From: Coenobita brevimanus
Lineage: Eukaryota; Arthropoda; Malacostraca; Decapoda; Coenobitidae
NCBI GenBank assembly: GCA_032717465.1
Contig: CM064683.1
Span: 34,047,542 to 34,111,541, forward strand
DNA: 64,000 bases
Direction: 5' to 3'
Positions 10,535 through 25,063 of the stretch are shown here, piece by piece. The number at the start of each line of letters is the position of its first letter. Positions within the stretch are counted from its first letter, which is position 1. A program made the position numbers and the translations under genes. A model generated the notes under the pieces. It was not told the DNA's origin. It did not search any database and saw only the letters and a program-made list of their open reading frames with translations.

Positions 10535-12551
10535 TAACGCACGTCTCATAATCTGTGTTCATATCCAACGGGTTTTGGCTTTTACATCTTTTGTGTAAAA
10601 TGGTGGACAAACCAGTATTCACATCAATATATTGTGGAAAATGGCAAGAGGACTCACAGTGCAATTTCACTAACTTCTGGTTAAGACTGATACGTGGGGC
10701 ACTAGAACACGGTCAGAGATTTTTCTCCATAAAGGTCTCTGGCTGCAGAATCATTCCTGAGATCAAGGAATTCGTCCTGATCATCATCGGGAATGGCAGC
10801 AATATCAAGAGTGTCAGAGAAAGAATTTCTTACCAATTTCCCGTCTGCATCCATGAATTCTGAGAAGTATCTTTTGAGCCCACGCTCCAAAGATTTCAAG
10901 TGCTGAATTCTTTCACTTTTGAGTGATGGGTCAAGTAGGTGATCCTCTTCACTCCCGTCAAGAACAGTTGAAACATTCTCAAACGTGGCAATATTATCTA
11001 CCCTCACTTTCCATTGTCATTTTTTTTCGTAGCAGAACAGAAGGAGGAAAAACAAGCGAATAAAATAAAAATAATAATCCACACACCAGATTCCTGGTGT
11101 CCTCCATTAATAAAATATCTGTAACAGTTGGACTTGAACAGCTGTAGGTTGAAGTCTGGAGGGAAACAACTCTGGGGAAGCGAGTTCCAGAGAGATGCAG
11201 TTCAGGGAATGAAAGAAGTTTGATAAGCAAAAGTTCTGCAATATGGCTGAGAGACATTCCAGTCATGAGTGCTACCAGATGCCTTTGTAGCACGAGGGAA
11301 GGCATGGAGAGGTGGCACAATGGACGCAACTTCGTCTGAGCATTTGCCATAAAAATATCTGTATAATAATGCAAGGGAAACAACATTCCTTCTTATTTGT
11401 AGGGGAGGTAGTTTATTAGTAATAGCAGGGTTATTAATTATTCCTACAGCTTTGTTCTGAATGTTGTCCATTTGTTTTAATGCAACCTCTCCACATTCAT
11501 TCCACAAGGGTGAGCAATATTCAAGCAGAGAGCGCGCATGATTTATAAATTATAGCTAACTGCTCGTCAGTGAAGAAATTCTGGAGTTTAGCAAGAAATG
11601 CGCACATAAAGTCCATGAGGTGGAATACATTTCTTTCCTTGCCTTGTAGCTCGAGATTCAGCCTGATTAGCTGCTCAGAAATGTCGGCCAGGTATCCAAG
11701 ACGCGACTCCCATAGCGTCTGGTTGAAGAGACCTAACAGATCATCCTTCCCTTTCATTTCCAGGAAAAGTTTAAGTTCTCCTCAAAGTTCAATTGCCCTT
11801 GGAGAACCATCGCATTTTAGGGTAAAAGAGGAGGGATTCATGCTCTGATCCCATGTCTTCACAGAGTTTCTGGAAAAAGCGAGAGTTCAGATCTCCTGTT
11901 TTCACAAAGTTGACACATTTTATCAAAGCCCCCAGGACCTTGCAAAGGACATCAGAGAGGGTTTTGACGCTAGTGAAAAACAACGAATCATACAGTGAAG
12001 CGCTTTTTCATTCGGAGCTACTTCTTTTGACATGTAGCCCCGATTTTGGTCCCAACATCGCCAGAACCCAATCAGTACAGACTACACAGCAATTTTCCCA
12101 GACTATTCTATTAGCTGTCAAGAAAAAAGTCAACTTTTCCATCACATCTAAAGATTTTGTGGTAGTTTCAAGCTGTGTACAAAACAGACATTCATCTTTG
12201 ATGTCATGCATGATTACATACCTAACAAACACGTGTAGTTGTGCACAAGAACCTCGTATGATGCCTCTATTATATTTAAGTTTTGTTGCTGAATAACACC
12301 ACTCCCATCCAGTTTCTGTTTTCCAAACTCTGTTCATGGCGCTTGAAGAAACTGGGGTCGTTCTTCGCATACTGAGGGTGGATTGTCGTCACATGATGTT
12401 TCAGCTTACTAGGCCTCATAGAATCGTTCCCCAGCACTTCGAAACACAGCACACACTGAGGTTTCTCGATGACATAAGCGGGGATTGAAGTAAATCCGTA
12501 GTTAATGTATTCATCATTGTACTTCAGCTTCTTAGCAACACTGGCAGCCAT
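10535..12551 (-). pseudogene. hAT transposase, ZBED5/FAM200-like, internally deleted and interrupted
   Basis: The start codon is at 12549-12551. The N-terminal part reads KLKYNDEYINYGFTS, then a BED-type zinc finger, CVLC...LKHHVTTIHP (about 12460-12370). After a frameshift near 12300 the sequence jumps to the catalytic half: AQLHVFVRYVIMHDIKDECL (about 12245-12185), WENCCVVCTDWVLAML (about 12085) and EDMGSEHESLLFYPKMRWFS (about 11865-11800). The usual C2H2-to-catalytic spacer of some hundreds of residues is missing, and D-G-A is replaced by D-W-V in the CTDGA-type motif. FLAKLQNFF (about 11600) precedes the nested retroelement. Past it, ERGLKRYFSEFMDAD (about 10860) and a decayed dimerisation segment LPFSTIY*CEYWF (about 10620) follow, with TGA in place of conserved codons. 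It is non-functional. Confidence 0.85.
11020..11570 (-). mobile_element. Jockey/CR1-type non-LTR 3' fragment nested in the hAT element
   Basis: The minus-strand reading gives LLEYCSPLWNECGEVALKQ (about 11530), then IQNKAVGIIN, PPLQIRRNVVSLALLYRYFY (about 11385) and FAYQTSFIPRTARLWNSLP-type sequence (about 11200). This is the C-terminal region of a Jockey/CR1-group reverse transcriptase. The reading shifts frame between IYKSCA and RSLLEYC (about 11540) and near 11215. Upstream RT motifs are absent, so the copy is strongly 5'-truncated. It splits the hAT transposase between KLQNFF and the segment at 11007, which dates it after that insertion. The precise boundaries and target duplication were not resolved. 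Confidence 0.8.
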
Positions 12552-13667
12552 TGTAAATCAATAGAAGAAAAGCCAAACAGACAGAAACAGACCAATGAGC
12601 AAAGTAAAATTATGTGGCCACTTGCAACAACGTTAAGTCACTACACTGATTTAAAATCAAAGTCGCATAAAAATCACCAGCATCAAACGACTATCATCAA
12701 AGTAGCATGATTTATTTTTAACTGCACCCAAGTGAATTGATTTTTATATAGTATGTAGTCACTGGTTTTCAGTATCTGATTATTTTGCAAAACAATACTG
12801 CACTCATTTGTTGGATATTTTATGTTTCTAATAGGTTAGAATGAGTTTCATTAAAGAAGCTTTCGAGTTAATAATGTAGATATTGTCAGCAGCTCAACTG
12901 AAGCAAAATTCGTCTGGCACAGTAGCAACTATTAAATTCTCCGAATTTTCCTCGTGTGGTAACCGGGTTTTGTCGTCGCCTTTAACTATACAAAGATTGT
13001 GTAAAATCATGATTACACTGTAAGAAAATAATGTGAAATATTGTGTGAAATTGATAAATGCAGGATTACACTTTAAATAATCATATTTAATCATTACCGT
13101 ATCATTTTCACACTGTGACAGATTTTGGCAGTAAACAGGAAATGTTGATGCAAAAAGAAAAAGAAAAGGCAATAAGGTGTCAAACGCAACAAAAGAAACA
13201 TAAGACACAACAAATGAATGGGTAATTATCCAAAAACGTCGATAATTATAAGAAAATAGGGAAAAAAAAGCAAATAAAATTTTAAATTTGAAGCCGACAC
13301 AAACTTGCATAAAAATTTCGCATTGTCATAAATTTCAAGTCAGATCTGCTAAATCTGCACCGAAATCGAGTTTGGCGAAAGCCGTTTGATTAAAATTCGA
13401 TGTAATAAGGTGATTGTTTTTCCTTTGATTTTAATTAAGATTTGAAATGGAATTAGTTTAATTCTGTCATATATTTCAATTAAATGCCTTTTTTTTTTTG
13501 TGCAACTGGCTAGTGACGATAGAAAAACAAATGAATGAATGACAAAGTGAACAAAAATGAGATTACAAAGAGAATACGTGAGAGCAATATCAAAGGCAGG
13601 GGAGTCATAGGGAACCACCGGTGAGCTGGGAAGGCAAAGTGGAGGAATACATAACTACAAATGTACA

Positions 13668-13746
<79 letters not shown>

Positions 13747-14236
13747 TCAATTTCCCAATGCTAATATCAAATATATCGCACATAAAACTAGAATACTGTA
13801 CAGAAAACAGTAGATATTACTCACAAACTTACATCTGCGGGGCCAGCTGAGGTCGTGGCCGAGAGGGGAGTTAAAACAGGGAGCGTGAGGAGACACACTC
13901 GCACCCTGTACATAATCCTAAGTCTGTTGGAAGAGTCCCATCTATAGAGGCGAACAGGACTTCATAATTATAAGTTTTGCTTGACAACAAGTTCACTTCT
14001 GCACACTGCACTTAGCCATATTTTTTATTGCCCACTCATTGGTCTAGCGGTGTCGAAACGTAGTGAGTATACGCTGGAGCGGGAGGGAGCCAAGAGACAA
14101 GCTTAAACACTTGGCCCCCTCACCCGAATGTAAGGCAGACACACTCAGCTTTACTACATACACTAGCCCGCCATGGTCCCACTAAAGTCCTGCCGTGGCC
14201 CCCTTGGGAGTCATAGCTCCCAGTTTGAAAACCAGT
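12552..14236. other. 5' non-coding part of the hAT element
   Basis: No convincing coding region was found between the transposase start and the right terminal repeat. The (AT)n array at 13669-13744 lies here. The open frames at 12894-13618 (minus) are hydrophobic translations of AT-rich DNA without motifs. Confidence 0.5.
13669..13744. repeat. (AT)n microsatellite
   Basis: Alternating TA over about 76 bases. Confidence 0.97.
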
Positions 14237-14394
14237 GGTGTAGTGGGAAAGGATCACAAGGGACGGCTAGAGTGTATCTCATACCCAGTGTGTGAGAGAT
14301 GAAGCTCTGTGCACCCCCATCTCCCGCTCCACACTCACATTTACATTCTTCCAGCACCTCGTACTCTTACTGTTTTTATTAAGTCTATATACCT

Positions 14395-14524
14395 CTCAGC
14401 CTGTCTGTCTATCTTACAAATTATCTATGTATCTAACTGTTTTTATTTGTCAGCCCCCCCCCCTCTCTCTCTTCACCTATCTAACTGCCTGTCAATGTGT
14501 CTGTCTGTCTGTTTGCCCCCCCCC

Positions 14525-14611
<87 letters not shown>

Positions 14612-14647
14612 CCTGTCTAACTGCCTGTGTATCTGTCTTTGTGTCTA

Positions 14648-14687
<40 letters not shown>

Positions 14688-14705
14688 TCTCTCTCTCTCA
14701 CTCTC

Positions 14706-14771
<66 letters not shown>

Positions 14772-14775
14772 GCAC
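14395..14775. repeat. Compound CTGT/(CT)n/(GT)n/(CT)n/(CA)n repeat
   Basis: Degenerate CTGT/CTAT repeats (14395-14520) lead into (CT)n at about 14529-14609, (GT)n at 14650-14686, (CT)n at 14687-14752 and (CA)n to about 14771. All long frames over it are artefacts. Confidence 0.95.
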
Positions 14776-16285
14776 CCACAGTTTCCAAGAAGGCAATAAC
14801 GAGCTTAGATCTGGGTGTAATCAATCCCCACACCCACACAGCCCTCCCCAGAATGCTAAGTCCTCTCACAGGCCTTCCTCAGAGTCTCTAATAATTTCTC
14901 ACACTTTCTCTACCTTCCTAAGTCTGAAAGTAATACGGAGGGGACAGTATTCTACTTGGATTAGCAGACTAATTCGTATCTCTCCCCAGTGATTTGTATA
15001 ACTTTTTTTTTCTCCTCATTCTTGTTGTTCTCATTCGTTTTCATCATCATTTTATCAGCATCAGCAGCAACAATTTGCTGGTGTTCTCGTTGTTGTTGTT
15101 ATTAGTCTTCTTCTTCATCTTCTTCTTCTTTAGACGGTAGAATAGAAAGATTTCCCCCCAGGTCATTGCAAGAATGAAGCAAAAGTCATGGAACGAACCC
15201 GGAAACCCTCCCGCCCACAATGCCAGCTTTTTACCCATCTGTCCATGGCACACACATCCACAGTCCTTTTTTTCCCTTTAACTCAAAAGCAGCTTGAATC
15301 AGAAATGAACATATGACGTTGCTGCACCTCTTCCCACGCCCAGAGAAACCCTGGTTTCTGACTCGTCTACTCGTCCGTATTTTTAAAACTGAGAGCAAGG
15401 AGTGGACAAGCCACCAGTTTTGACGATAATTTCTGATGCATGCGATGATGACTGAACATGTCTATCCTTTCTGTATCATTGTTGGTCGCGCTCTATAAAG
15501 TGGGTTACAGAATGAATACATTTAACAGTTACATGTGTTCCATTAATAACCGTCAAAAAGTGAGAGCTTGCTAATAATTCCACTCTCATATATAACAATA
15601 TGGCCTTAAGAATATGGGTTCAGACAACTCTGCTTCACCCTACGACAGTGACGACCTCGTCAACCATGCAAAAGAGTTGGGTGTGGATGGATCACGGGGA
15701 AACAAGAATAGGCATAGTTTACCGTCCAAATTTCCATTGTTCCGAATGGATATAGTGCCATCCAGCCTGAGCCTCGACTCAACGTATCGGTCAAACCCAG
15801 CTACACTTGGAGCGACCGTGACTGTCAGCTTCCTGGGACAATAATTCAGTTTTATGCTCAGCCTCACCCCAGGGAATTTGAAGACACGGCCACCAACCTT
15901 GTTCAGTCTCACCTCAGTCAGCTCACATCAGACCATCCTTGGATAAGACCACAGACCAATCGCTCAGATATTTAAATAATGATATTAGATCAAATGACCG
16001 CCCTTGAACTTCCTTGGGACAAGGACATAAATATCATGACATTCGGCTGCATGCCCACTTCCCACCCGAGGACTTGCATACATTTCCCCTGTGGTACCAT
16101 TTAATTGTCGCAGTCATCTGCACATCACTCTGAGAATAATAATACTTTATTTTCTCCGCGCCAGCTAGCGAATATCAAAATCCTCGTACAAACGTGATTG
16201 TCAATAGCATTTCTTTCAAGGGATAGTTACTCTGGGAGATAACTGACGTAATTTATTCAAAGGTACACGGTATTTCACTGCTGAA
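14776..16285. other. Unannotated DNA upstream of the Jockey/CR1-type element
   Basis: An open frame of 76 codons on plus (15614-15844) is overlapped by one of 90 codons on minus (15640-15912). Composition here is less biased than around it, but neither product is recognised. It could be a remnant of the first open frame of the element that follows, or unrelated. A T-rich and TTC-rich patch is at about 15001-15135. Confidence 0.4.
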
Positions 16286-18360
16286 CACCTACTCTCCTCC
16301 TCTAAACCGCACATCTCTTTCTCATCGACACTCAGCTGTGTGAGGCGGCTGATAGTAAACCCTTCTCTGTACCCTTCTACTTCCTCTATACTAACTTTAA
16401 AGCCAAAGGTGGCTGTTGTGTGTGTTTATGCAACAACATATCTTGTTCTGTTCCTGAACTTGAATCATCTGAACTCTCTTCCCTCTGGCTTCGGCTATCC
16501 TGTCATTCTCTGACTAAATATGTCTGTTGGTTACTTATCCAATAATATTACTGGGTATGAAAAACTCTTCGACTCTCCTACTTTTAAAATGGAACACATC
16601 CTATCAATTTCCCCTTTCCCTGAAATCCTCATTCTAGGCTATTTCAGTGTTTACCACCACCTTTGGCTCTCCTTTCCTTCCACTGATCCACCTGATGAAC
16701 AAGCCTACATTTTTTTTTTATTGACCTAAAGCAGCTTGTAGAACACTCTATCCATGTTCCTGTTCCCCTTGGAGAAAGCTCCGACACACTTGAGCTCTTC
16801 CTTACAACTAATCTTTCTGCTTACACTGTTAAACTTTTCTCTCTGTTGCATGCCTCTGATCACAACCTTATCACCCTAACCTGTCCTATCACTCCAGTAA
16901 AGCCTATGGATCCTCCCAAGAAGTGGTGATTATGGCACTTAGGAGCTGCTGATTCGAGGCTGTAAGGCAGTAGTGCATTGATTTTCACTAGAATAATTTA
17001 TCCTTCCATTGCCAAGAGCCATCTGAGTGTGCCCTGCACATTACAGATATTGTTCTCTCGAACATGGAGTCATACATTCCTTTCTCTTATTCTGTGACTA
17101 TTGAAAAAAAAAAAAAATCTGAGTTTAATCACACGTATTCTAATGCTGCCCAGAACAAGGAGAGGGCCTTCAAAAGGTACTGAAGCCAACTCATCCGTGA
17201 ATCTCATGTCTTTTATATTTCTGCTCGGAATTGTTCTCTATCTGTTCTTAGTTCTGAAAAAAAAAAAAAAAATGCATTCGTACTAAATGCTCTAAATTCC
17301 CCAACTTAAATTCTTCCCGCTCCTTCTGGCACCTTGCCAAAAACCTTTCTAACAATATACCTCACCATCCTTTCCTTCTTTTTTCCACTCAGTTGGCTTT
17401 GCAACTGTCTCTTCTACTGATAAAGCAGAACTCTTGCCCAGACTTTCTCCTCCAATTCCGCCTTACCCAGTTCCAGTTGTATTCTTCCAACACGTCTCCT
17501 CTCCGACTTCCTCAGGGCTGACATTAAAATTTCTTCAATTGTTTAATATTTTGCCATCATTGGCCTCAATACTAACAAGGCATATGGGACTGATGGAGTC
17601 CTTCCTGTTGTCCTCAAGAACTGTGCTTCTATGTTTACACCCTGCCTAGGTACACTCTTTTGCCTCTGTTAGACAATTTATGACTTTCCTTCTTGCTGGA
17701 AGTTTGCTCTCAAACAGCCTGTTCCAAAGAAGTGACTATTCCCAGCCTTCTATCGCCCAATTGCTCCAACATCCAGTATCTCAAAAGCTTTTAAATCTAG
17801 TCACAATAAAAACATTTTAAAGTACCTTTCCTATCACAACCTTCTTTCCCATCGCCAGTATGGGTCCCGCCAGGATTGTTCCATTGGTAATCTCACGTAC
17901 ACTTCAGACTCCTGGGTATCCTTCTTCAGGACTTTGGCGAAAGCTTTGCCTCTGGACTTGACATCTCAAAGGCTCTCGGCCGGGTCAAGCAGAAGTCTTT
18001 AATTGCCAAACTCTCCTCTTACAGTTTCAGTCCTTCTATCTGTGCCTTCAACTCTAGCATCATGTCTGGCTGTTCTACAGCTGCTGTTGCAGATGGCCAC
18101 CATTCTACTCCAGTAGCTATCAGTAGTGGTGTTCCTCAGGGTTCTGTCGTGTCACCAGCTCTCTTCCGTCTATTTATCGATGACCTTCCAAGCTGTACAT
18201 CGAACCCTGTCACTCGTATGTTGATGACTCCATTCTTCACCTTTTCATCCACATCTCGCAGTGTCCATTTCAGCAGTTACTTCAACAAACAAGGGATGAG
18301 GGTACAGTACACCTAATGTCTGACTTGGCTCATATCTCCTGTGGGATAAAGTACTAATGT
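16286..18360 (+). mobile_element. Jockey/CR1-type non-LTR retrotransposon, decayed
   Basis: Reading plus-strand pieces in order gives an endonuclease domain and then reverse transcriptase. The endonuclease shows GGCCVCVYATT-type sequence (about 16410), EILILGYFSVYHHLWLS (about 16620) and SDHNLITLTCPITP (about 16857). A spacer ends in SRSFWHLAKN-type sequence (about 17310-17350). The RT shows GLNIKKAYGTDGVLPVVLKN (about 17555-17630), WKFALKQPVPKK (about 17698), YRPIAPTS (about 17752) and FGESFASGLDISKALGRV (motif A, about 17935-17985). The clearest frame is 18062-18316, with ISSGVPQGSVVSPALFRLFI (motif B). The catalytic YADD motif is not intact: '...YVDDSI' follows only after a shift. Frame changes are frequent and there is no single ORF. 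The protein style matches a very abundant decapod retroelement as I remember it. It ends shortly before (GT)n at 18391. Confidence 0.82.
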
Positions 18361-18388
18361 TGTTATTGCCTAGTGCCTACCTTTACCG

Positions 18389-18895
<507 letters not shown>

Positions 18896-19739
18896 TCTTA
18901 TAGATATTTTATGAATGGAGAATACCAGTAACCTGGTGTATGGATAATTTTTTTTATTCACTTGTTTTTCCTTCCTCTGTTCTGTTATTTAAGAAAATTT
19001 ACTCAAAACCTCGCTCTTGGTCATGGCACAGGTGCCAGAGGCAACCTTGACATATTTCCTTTTAGTTTTATACGATTTCTTTTCTTTTATGTATTAATGA
19101 ACGACCCCATAGGATAAGTCATTATATTACTGCATCACTGATATAGTGGAAGAAACGTTTGAAGTCGCTTATAGTGTGATCGGGACATATTTAATGTTTA
19201 CGTACTTTTTCTGGGTGTTGTGGTGTTGTTAGACCGACTTAGCAATATTAATAATGTCTTGTCAACCAGCGGTAGTCACATTTAAAACTGACCACCGGTC
19301 TGCAGCAAGTTAGCCTCGTAAGTTGGGAAACTCTGTCTTGAACTGATTAAAAAATCGACTGATGATGAGAATAATGATATATACGTCAGCATTGCGAACG
19401 GGATAAACCTCATAAAATTTTTGCATCCGCTCTTCCATAATTATAAATCTTCTCTTCCCATTTCAAGGTATCCAATTACAGTACTGTAAATAAACTTTCA
19501 GTTGCCCTTTCATGCACTCCATTCTATATCACGTTGTCTCGTCACCAACGCTATGTGTAGTGGCGTTCTACCCCACCTCATCTCTTTTCCTGGCAAATAT
19601 TTTCCCTAATAACAGCCATGATAGATCCTCCTGTCCTCGCTGTTACTTCCACCTTCTATATCAGCACAATTAACCTAAAGCGTCGTGGAGGAGCAGTGTG
19701 GTGTGTGTGTGGGAGGGGGGTGGCATATGAGAGAAGAGA

Positions 19740-19740
<1 letters not shown>
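18896..19740. other. Unannotated DNA with a short dispersed repeat
   Basis: No gene is seen. The segment at about 18918-18980 ('CCTGGTGTATGGAT' followed by a T-rich 'CTTGTTTTTCCTTCCT') recurs at about 59830-59880, so it belongs to an interspersed repeat that is otherwise unidentified. Confidence 0.45.

Positions 19741-19815
<75 letters not shown>
19741..19815. repeat. (AT)n microsatellite, tail of SINE copy 1
   Basis: Alternating AT over about 75 bases, directly abutting the 3' end of the minus-strand SINE. Confidence 0.97.
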
Positions 19816-20342
<527 letters not shown>

Positions 20343-21102
20343 TTCACAAGTGCTTGCTTGCACGTATGTGTATATGCAAGTGCTGTGTGTACATATGTGT
20401 TGCTTAATGTGCTCTGTGTGATTCTGTTATTCTTTGGTCATGTCTGGTACAACATTCTTATAATACTGGATATCTGCCTGTCCATTTTGGTGTATTGTAC
20501 AGGATGTTGTAGTGTCAGCCTATGCTGGTGTTGGTATCGTTATGGCGTTATTTACAGTCCCGTATGAGGATTGTTTCCATATTGCAAAATCATATGTTTG
20601 CATCTTTTATGAAAACGACATCCAAGATTGGCATTCTCAGAGAGGAGGTATCTTTCACTCTAAGGATTATATGACTGTATGATAATACGATAATCGTTTT
20701 GAGAATGTTCATGGTTTGTACGCTCGCCAAATGGGACGCTTCACTGGAGAGGTATTCCACGGTAACCATGCTGATAATTTTCATGGTGTGGTTTGTACTT
20801 TCGTTCACAATACTACCAACTGTAACAGTTGGACTGAAACAAAAGACTAAAGGTTTCCTTGGTTAACAGCTTAATGAAATATGGAGACTGTGGAAGAGGT
20901 TCCAAGTATATCTGTCTACTGTATGTTCTCGTATGGTACAGTTGTGAGGTCAAGGTACAAATACTGTCTGCACGGTGTAAGCGTTGTGGTCGTGTGTGGT
21001 ACAAGTACAGGGATAGTATTATAGTTCTGTCAGTCTATATAACGTTCGCACTGAGTACATGCAATAACAAGGGCAGTACAAAGTGGGATCACGTGCGGTC
21101 TC
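20343..21102. other. Unannotated DNA
   Basis: No gene or known element was recognised. The open frames are short and lack motifs. Confidence 0.45.
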
Positions 21103-21555
21103 TTGCAGTCTCCTCCTGCTTTCACGATGTCCTTTCTCTCTCTCTCATTACCAGCTCGCTCCACTTTTATCTCCACTCAAATCTCCCCCCTCCTGGATTT
21201 CGATCCAACCTCCCCCCCTTTCTCTCCTTCCTTTCCTCCCTGTTTTCTCTTCCCTTGTTCACCCTCGCTTTCTGTCTCACTCCTTTTAGCTACTCCATTG
21301 TAATATCATTTCGTACATCCTCTCATCCTCTTCTTTTCTGACGGTCCCTTTTCAGTCTCCCCCTCTAGTTACCTTCGACTCTCCCCCTCTTTCTCCTTGT
21401 CCTCTCTACCCTTGTGCTCTTCCTTTTGTTCGCTTTCTGTCTCATTCCAACTGACCTTGTCCCCTCTCGCTCCCTCACACACTCTTTCTCTTTCTCACAC
21501 ACACTGTCATTCACTTTCCTCCTTCCGTGCCTTTGCACCTTTGTTGTACCTTCCA

Positions 21556-21654
<99 letters not shown>

Positions 21655-21771
21655 TACATCGGTCAGTCATTGCCTGTTATCCTTCCTCCTTCCCCTTCCC
21701 CCATTTTCTCTTTCTCTTCAGCATCACCTTACACTCTGTTTCCTGCATTCAACACTCTCAGCCTCCTATGA
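21103..21771. repeat. Pyrimidine-rich tract with (CT)n core
   Basis: The plus strand is dominated by C and T over more than 600 bases. Its core at 21559-21651 is pure (CT)n for about 93 bases. Confidence 0.92.
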
Positions 21772-23158
21772 CTTAATCTCGGTTGAATATAATCGTCTGA
21801 CGTCAGCTGGAATTGAGTGCTAGAATCGCTGCCACCATGAATCGGTTAATTGGCAGTATCTACACTCCAAGGATTCTATGACTTAATTTGAATGGGGTGT
21901 AATTTGGCTTTAGCTGAAATAAAATACTAAAGTTTTCCCGACTATGAAGACTTTTCAATTTGCGCACTTGCAAATCACAGACCATGCGAACCACAATAAG
22001 TCGCTTGACAAATACCTGTTAGGTAGAGCCGTTCCTTGAAATATCAGGTGATAAAAGATAGCTACACCCTTGCTATGTGTATGTCCTCGCAAGCATCCTT
22101 TCACTTTTACAGCTTGCCATTTCCTTTGCACCCTCAATGCCATGCCTCACTACACACTCATTTCATTTATGCTCTACTCTCTGATGTAAGAAGAAATGGT
22201 TACTCTCAGTCTTGAATATAAGCAACCAATGATCTCTGTACATTTCTCTCTCAGTCTGTCGCTATCATTTTTAAGTGCACTGGGGGGAAAAAGTCTTGCT
22301 GGCTCTAAACCTTGGGTTTCCTCTTTTTGCAGCACACACAGCGGCGGTCATAGCCAGTGTGTGTCCCTCACTAACTCACCAAGTCACATGTTTTTGAACA
22401 ATGAGATCTGGTAAGTTGCAACCGTAGAGTTTCATGATCATGCATGTGGTGTGCACCTAAGGTGTGTCTGAGGTGTTTTGTGCAAAGATAAAGGAAATCT
22501 GTGGGATGTGTTGTGGGGTATGTACACCTCTAATCTGTTGAATCATAAAACGTGTGCTTCAGTATATTCAAGATATGCAAGAATATCTTAGTCGGTTTAA
22601 ATAAGCTCACTTTTAGTGACCTAGTGAGATAATACTGTACCGATCCCCTCCAGTTCGAAAAAAAAAAATGTTCATAAAAGAATCTGAATAGAGCAAGAAA
22701 ATAAGCCATCCTTGTGAGGCGGTTACCTGGTAGGTACTATGAAGTCATTTTGGCTCTCATCAGATGACTGTATTTACCCATAAGAGACTTTTCGACTAAG
22801 AATGATTACATGCAGCCTTCAATGACCTCCTCAGCGCAAGCGATCTCTCTTAAGTAGAATATAATCGTTTAGAGGTAGCAAGAATGATGTAAAAACAGTA
22901 CGTCATCACACTGAAAGGAGTTAACCCAGTTGCAACGCGGTTTTTTTCCCCAAGTTGATTAAAATCGTCTGGAGGCAACAAGATTAACCAATTATGTTAC
23001 TGTATTCAAAGGGTCAACGCGGTCAGCAAAGGGTCAACGCGGTCAGCCTGGGGATCGTCTTCTGTATGTTGTTCTTGTTGCCATCACGTGATTTTATTCA
23101 GTTTTGGAAATAGGCAAGTTGTGGACAGAGTTTTCCAGCTAGGTAGCGTCATTTTTAC
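21772..23158. other. Unannotated DNA with fold-back repeat remnants
   Basis: No gene is supported. Right arms of the dispersed fold-back repeat occur at about 22855-22895 ('AGTAGAATATAATCGTTTAG' then 'AGGTAGCAAGAAT') and about 22955-22990 ('GATTAAAATCGTCTGGAGGC'). A left arm is at about 23073-23100 ('TCACGTGATTTTATTCAG'). A 20-bp unit 'AAAGGGTCAACGCGGTCAGC' is duplicated at 23009-23046. Confidence 0.5.
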
Positions 23159-23345
23159 ATTCTTGTTTCCTCCAGACAATTTGTTACGAATTTGGAAAAA
23201 AAAATCTCTCGCATTGGTCAGGTTGATGCAAGTGGTATCTAACCCTACCCCCAGATGAAATTCTTCCTCCTAAGCTGAATAAAATACTATAGGGATGGCA
23301 AGAATAAAATGAAATATCTGTTATCAGTTTAAATGGGTCAAATAA
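23159..23345. repeat. Dispersed fold-back repeat, best example (~185 bp)
   Basis: The left arm 'TTCTTGTTTCCTCCAGACAA' (23162-23181) is matched, in reverse, by the right arm 'AAGCTGAATAAAATACTATA' followed by 'GGGATGGCAAGAATAAAATG' (about 23272-23312). Consensus arms elsewhere read CTNCCTCCAGACGATTTTAT/TCAGCTTAGGAAA, and the reverse complement. After the right arm a short 'CNCTGRACTGAARNGGTTAA'-like block follows. No open frame is present. Confidence 0.6.
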
Positions 23346-23699
23346 CGTCACTTGACTCAAAGAGTTAAATGCAGTATAATCTGAAATAAAACAAAAATGA
23401 CAATGAAGTGGAGAAGATAACATCGGAATGGAAGAGTATATATTTTCACTGAACGTTTAGTATTGTCTCGCTTTCTCCATACTGAGGTGTACCAGGGGAG
23501 TTGGGGTAGAATATAGTGCTATTCATGAAGAAGTGTTAAGAATGTAGTGCCAAACTGGTTATGTTCTGCAACTGAGTTGTAATAAGAGATTAGCACTAAA
23601 ATATAATACTAGCCATAAGGAAGTGCTATGGAAAGAATGTAGCGCCAAAGTGTGATCTCATTCGGCCATTGAGCTCTGGGCAATAAACTACAAAAGGAC
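23346..23699. other. Unannotated DNA
   Basis: Nothing was recognised beyond a loosely duplicated phrase, 'ATAGTGCTATTCATGAAGAA' (23514-23533) and 'TAATACTAGCCATAAGGAAG' (23604-23623), both followed by 'TGTTA/CTATGGAAAGAATGTA'-like sequence. Confidence 0.4.
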
Positions 23700-25021
<1,322 letters not shown>

Positions 25022-25063
25022 GTCTGTCTGTGTTTCTGACTCATTATCTAACATTATCCCTCT

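Larger units (their letters stand above)
10289..14237 (-). mobile_element. Old ~3.95-kb hAT DNA transposon (ZBED/Charlie-like) with decayed ends
   Basis: The left end reads GTGGTTCTCAAACTTTTTCA (10291-10310). The right end, reverse-complemented, reads CACTGGTTTTCAAACTGGGA (14218-14237). Together they match a 'CAGTGGTTCTCAAACT' style end known from Charlie-type hAT elements. Between them lies a minus-strand hAT transposase (10535-12551), with the element's 5' non-coding part at 12552-14237. The left end is eroded by (GT)n. The bases outside, GTGTGTGT (10281-10288) and GTGTAGTG (14238-14245), are only a weak 8-bp duplication. The element carries a later insertion at 11020-11570 and an (AT)n array at 13669-13744. 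The ends were paired by eye. Confidence 0.65.

Noticed and set aside
14292..14992. Long open frames of 100-199 codons on both strands
   Set aside because: They translate (CT)n, (GT)n and (CA)n arrays into Leu-Ser, Val-Cys and Thr-His repeats; simple repeats stay open by chance in every frame.
15614..15912. Overlapping plus and minus frames of 76 and 90 codons
   Set aside because: No motif on either strand; left as unannotated although composition is less biased than nearby. It might be a first-frame remnant of the following retroelement.
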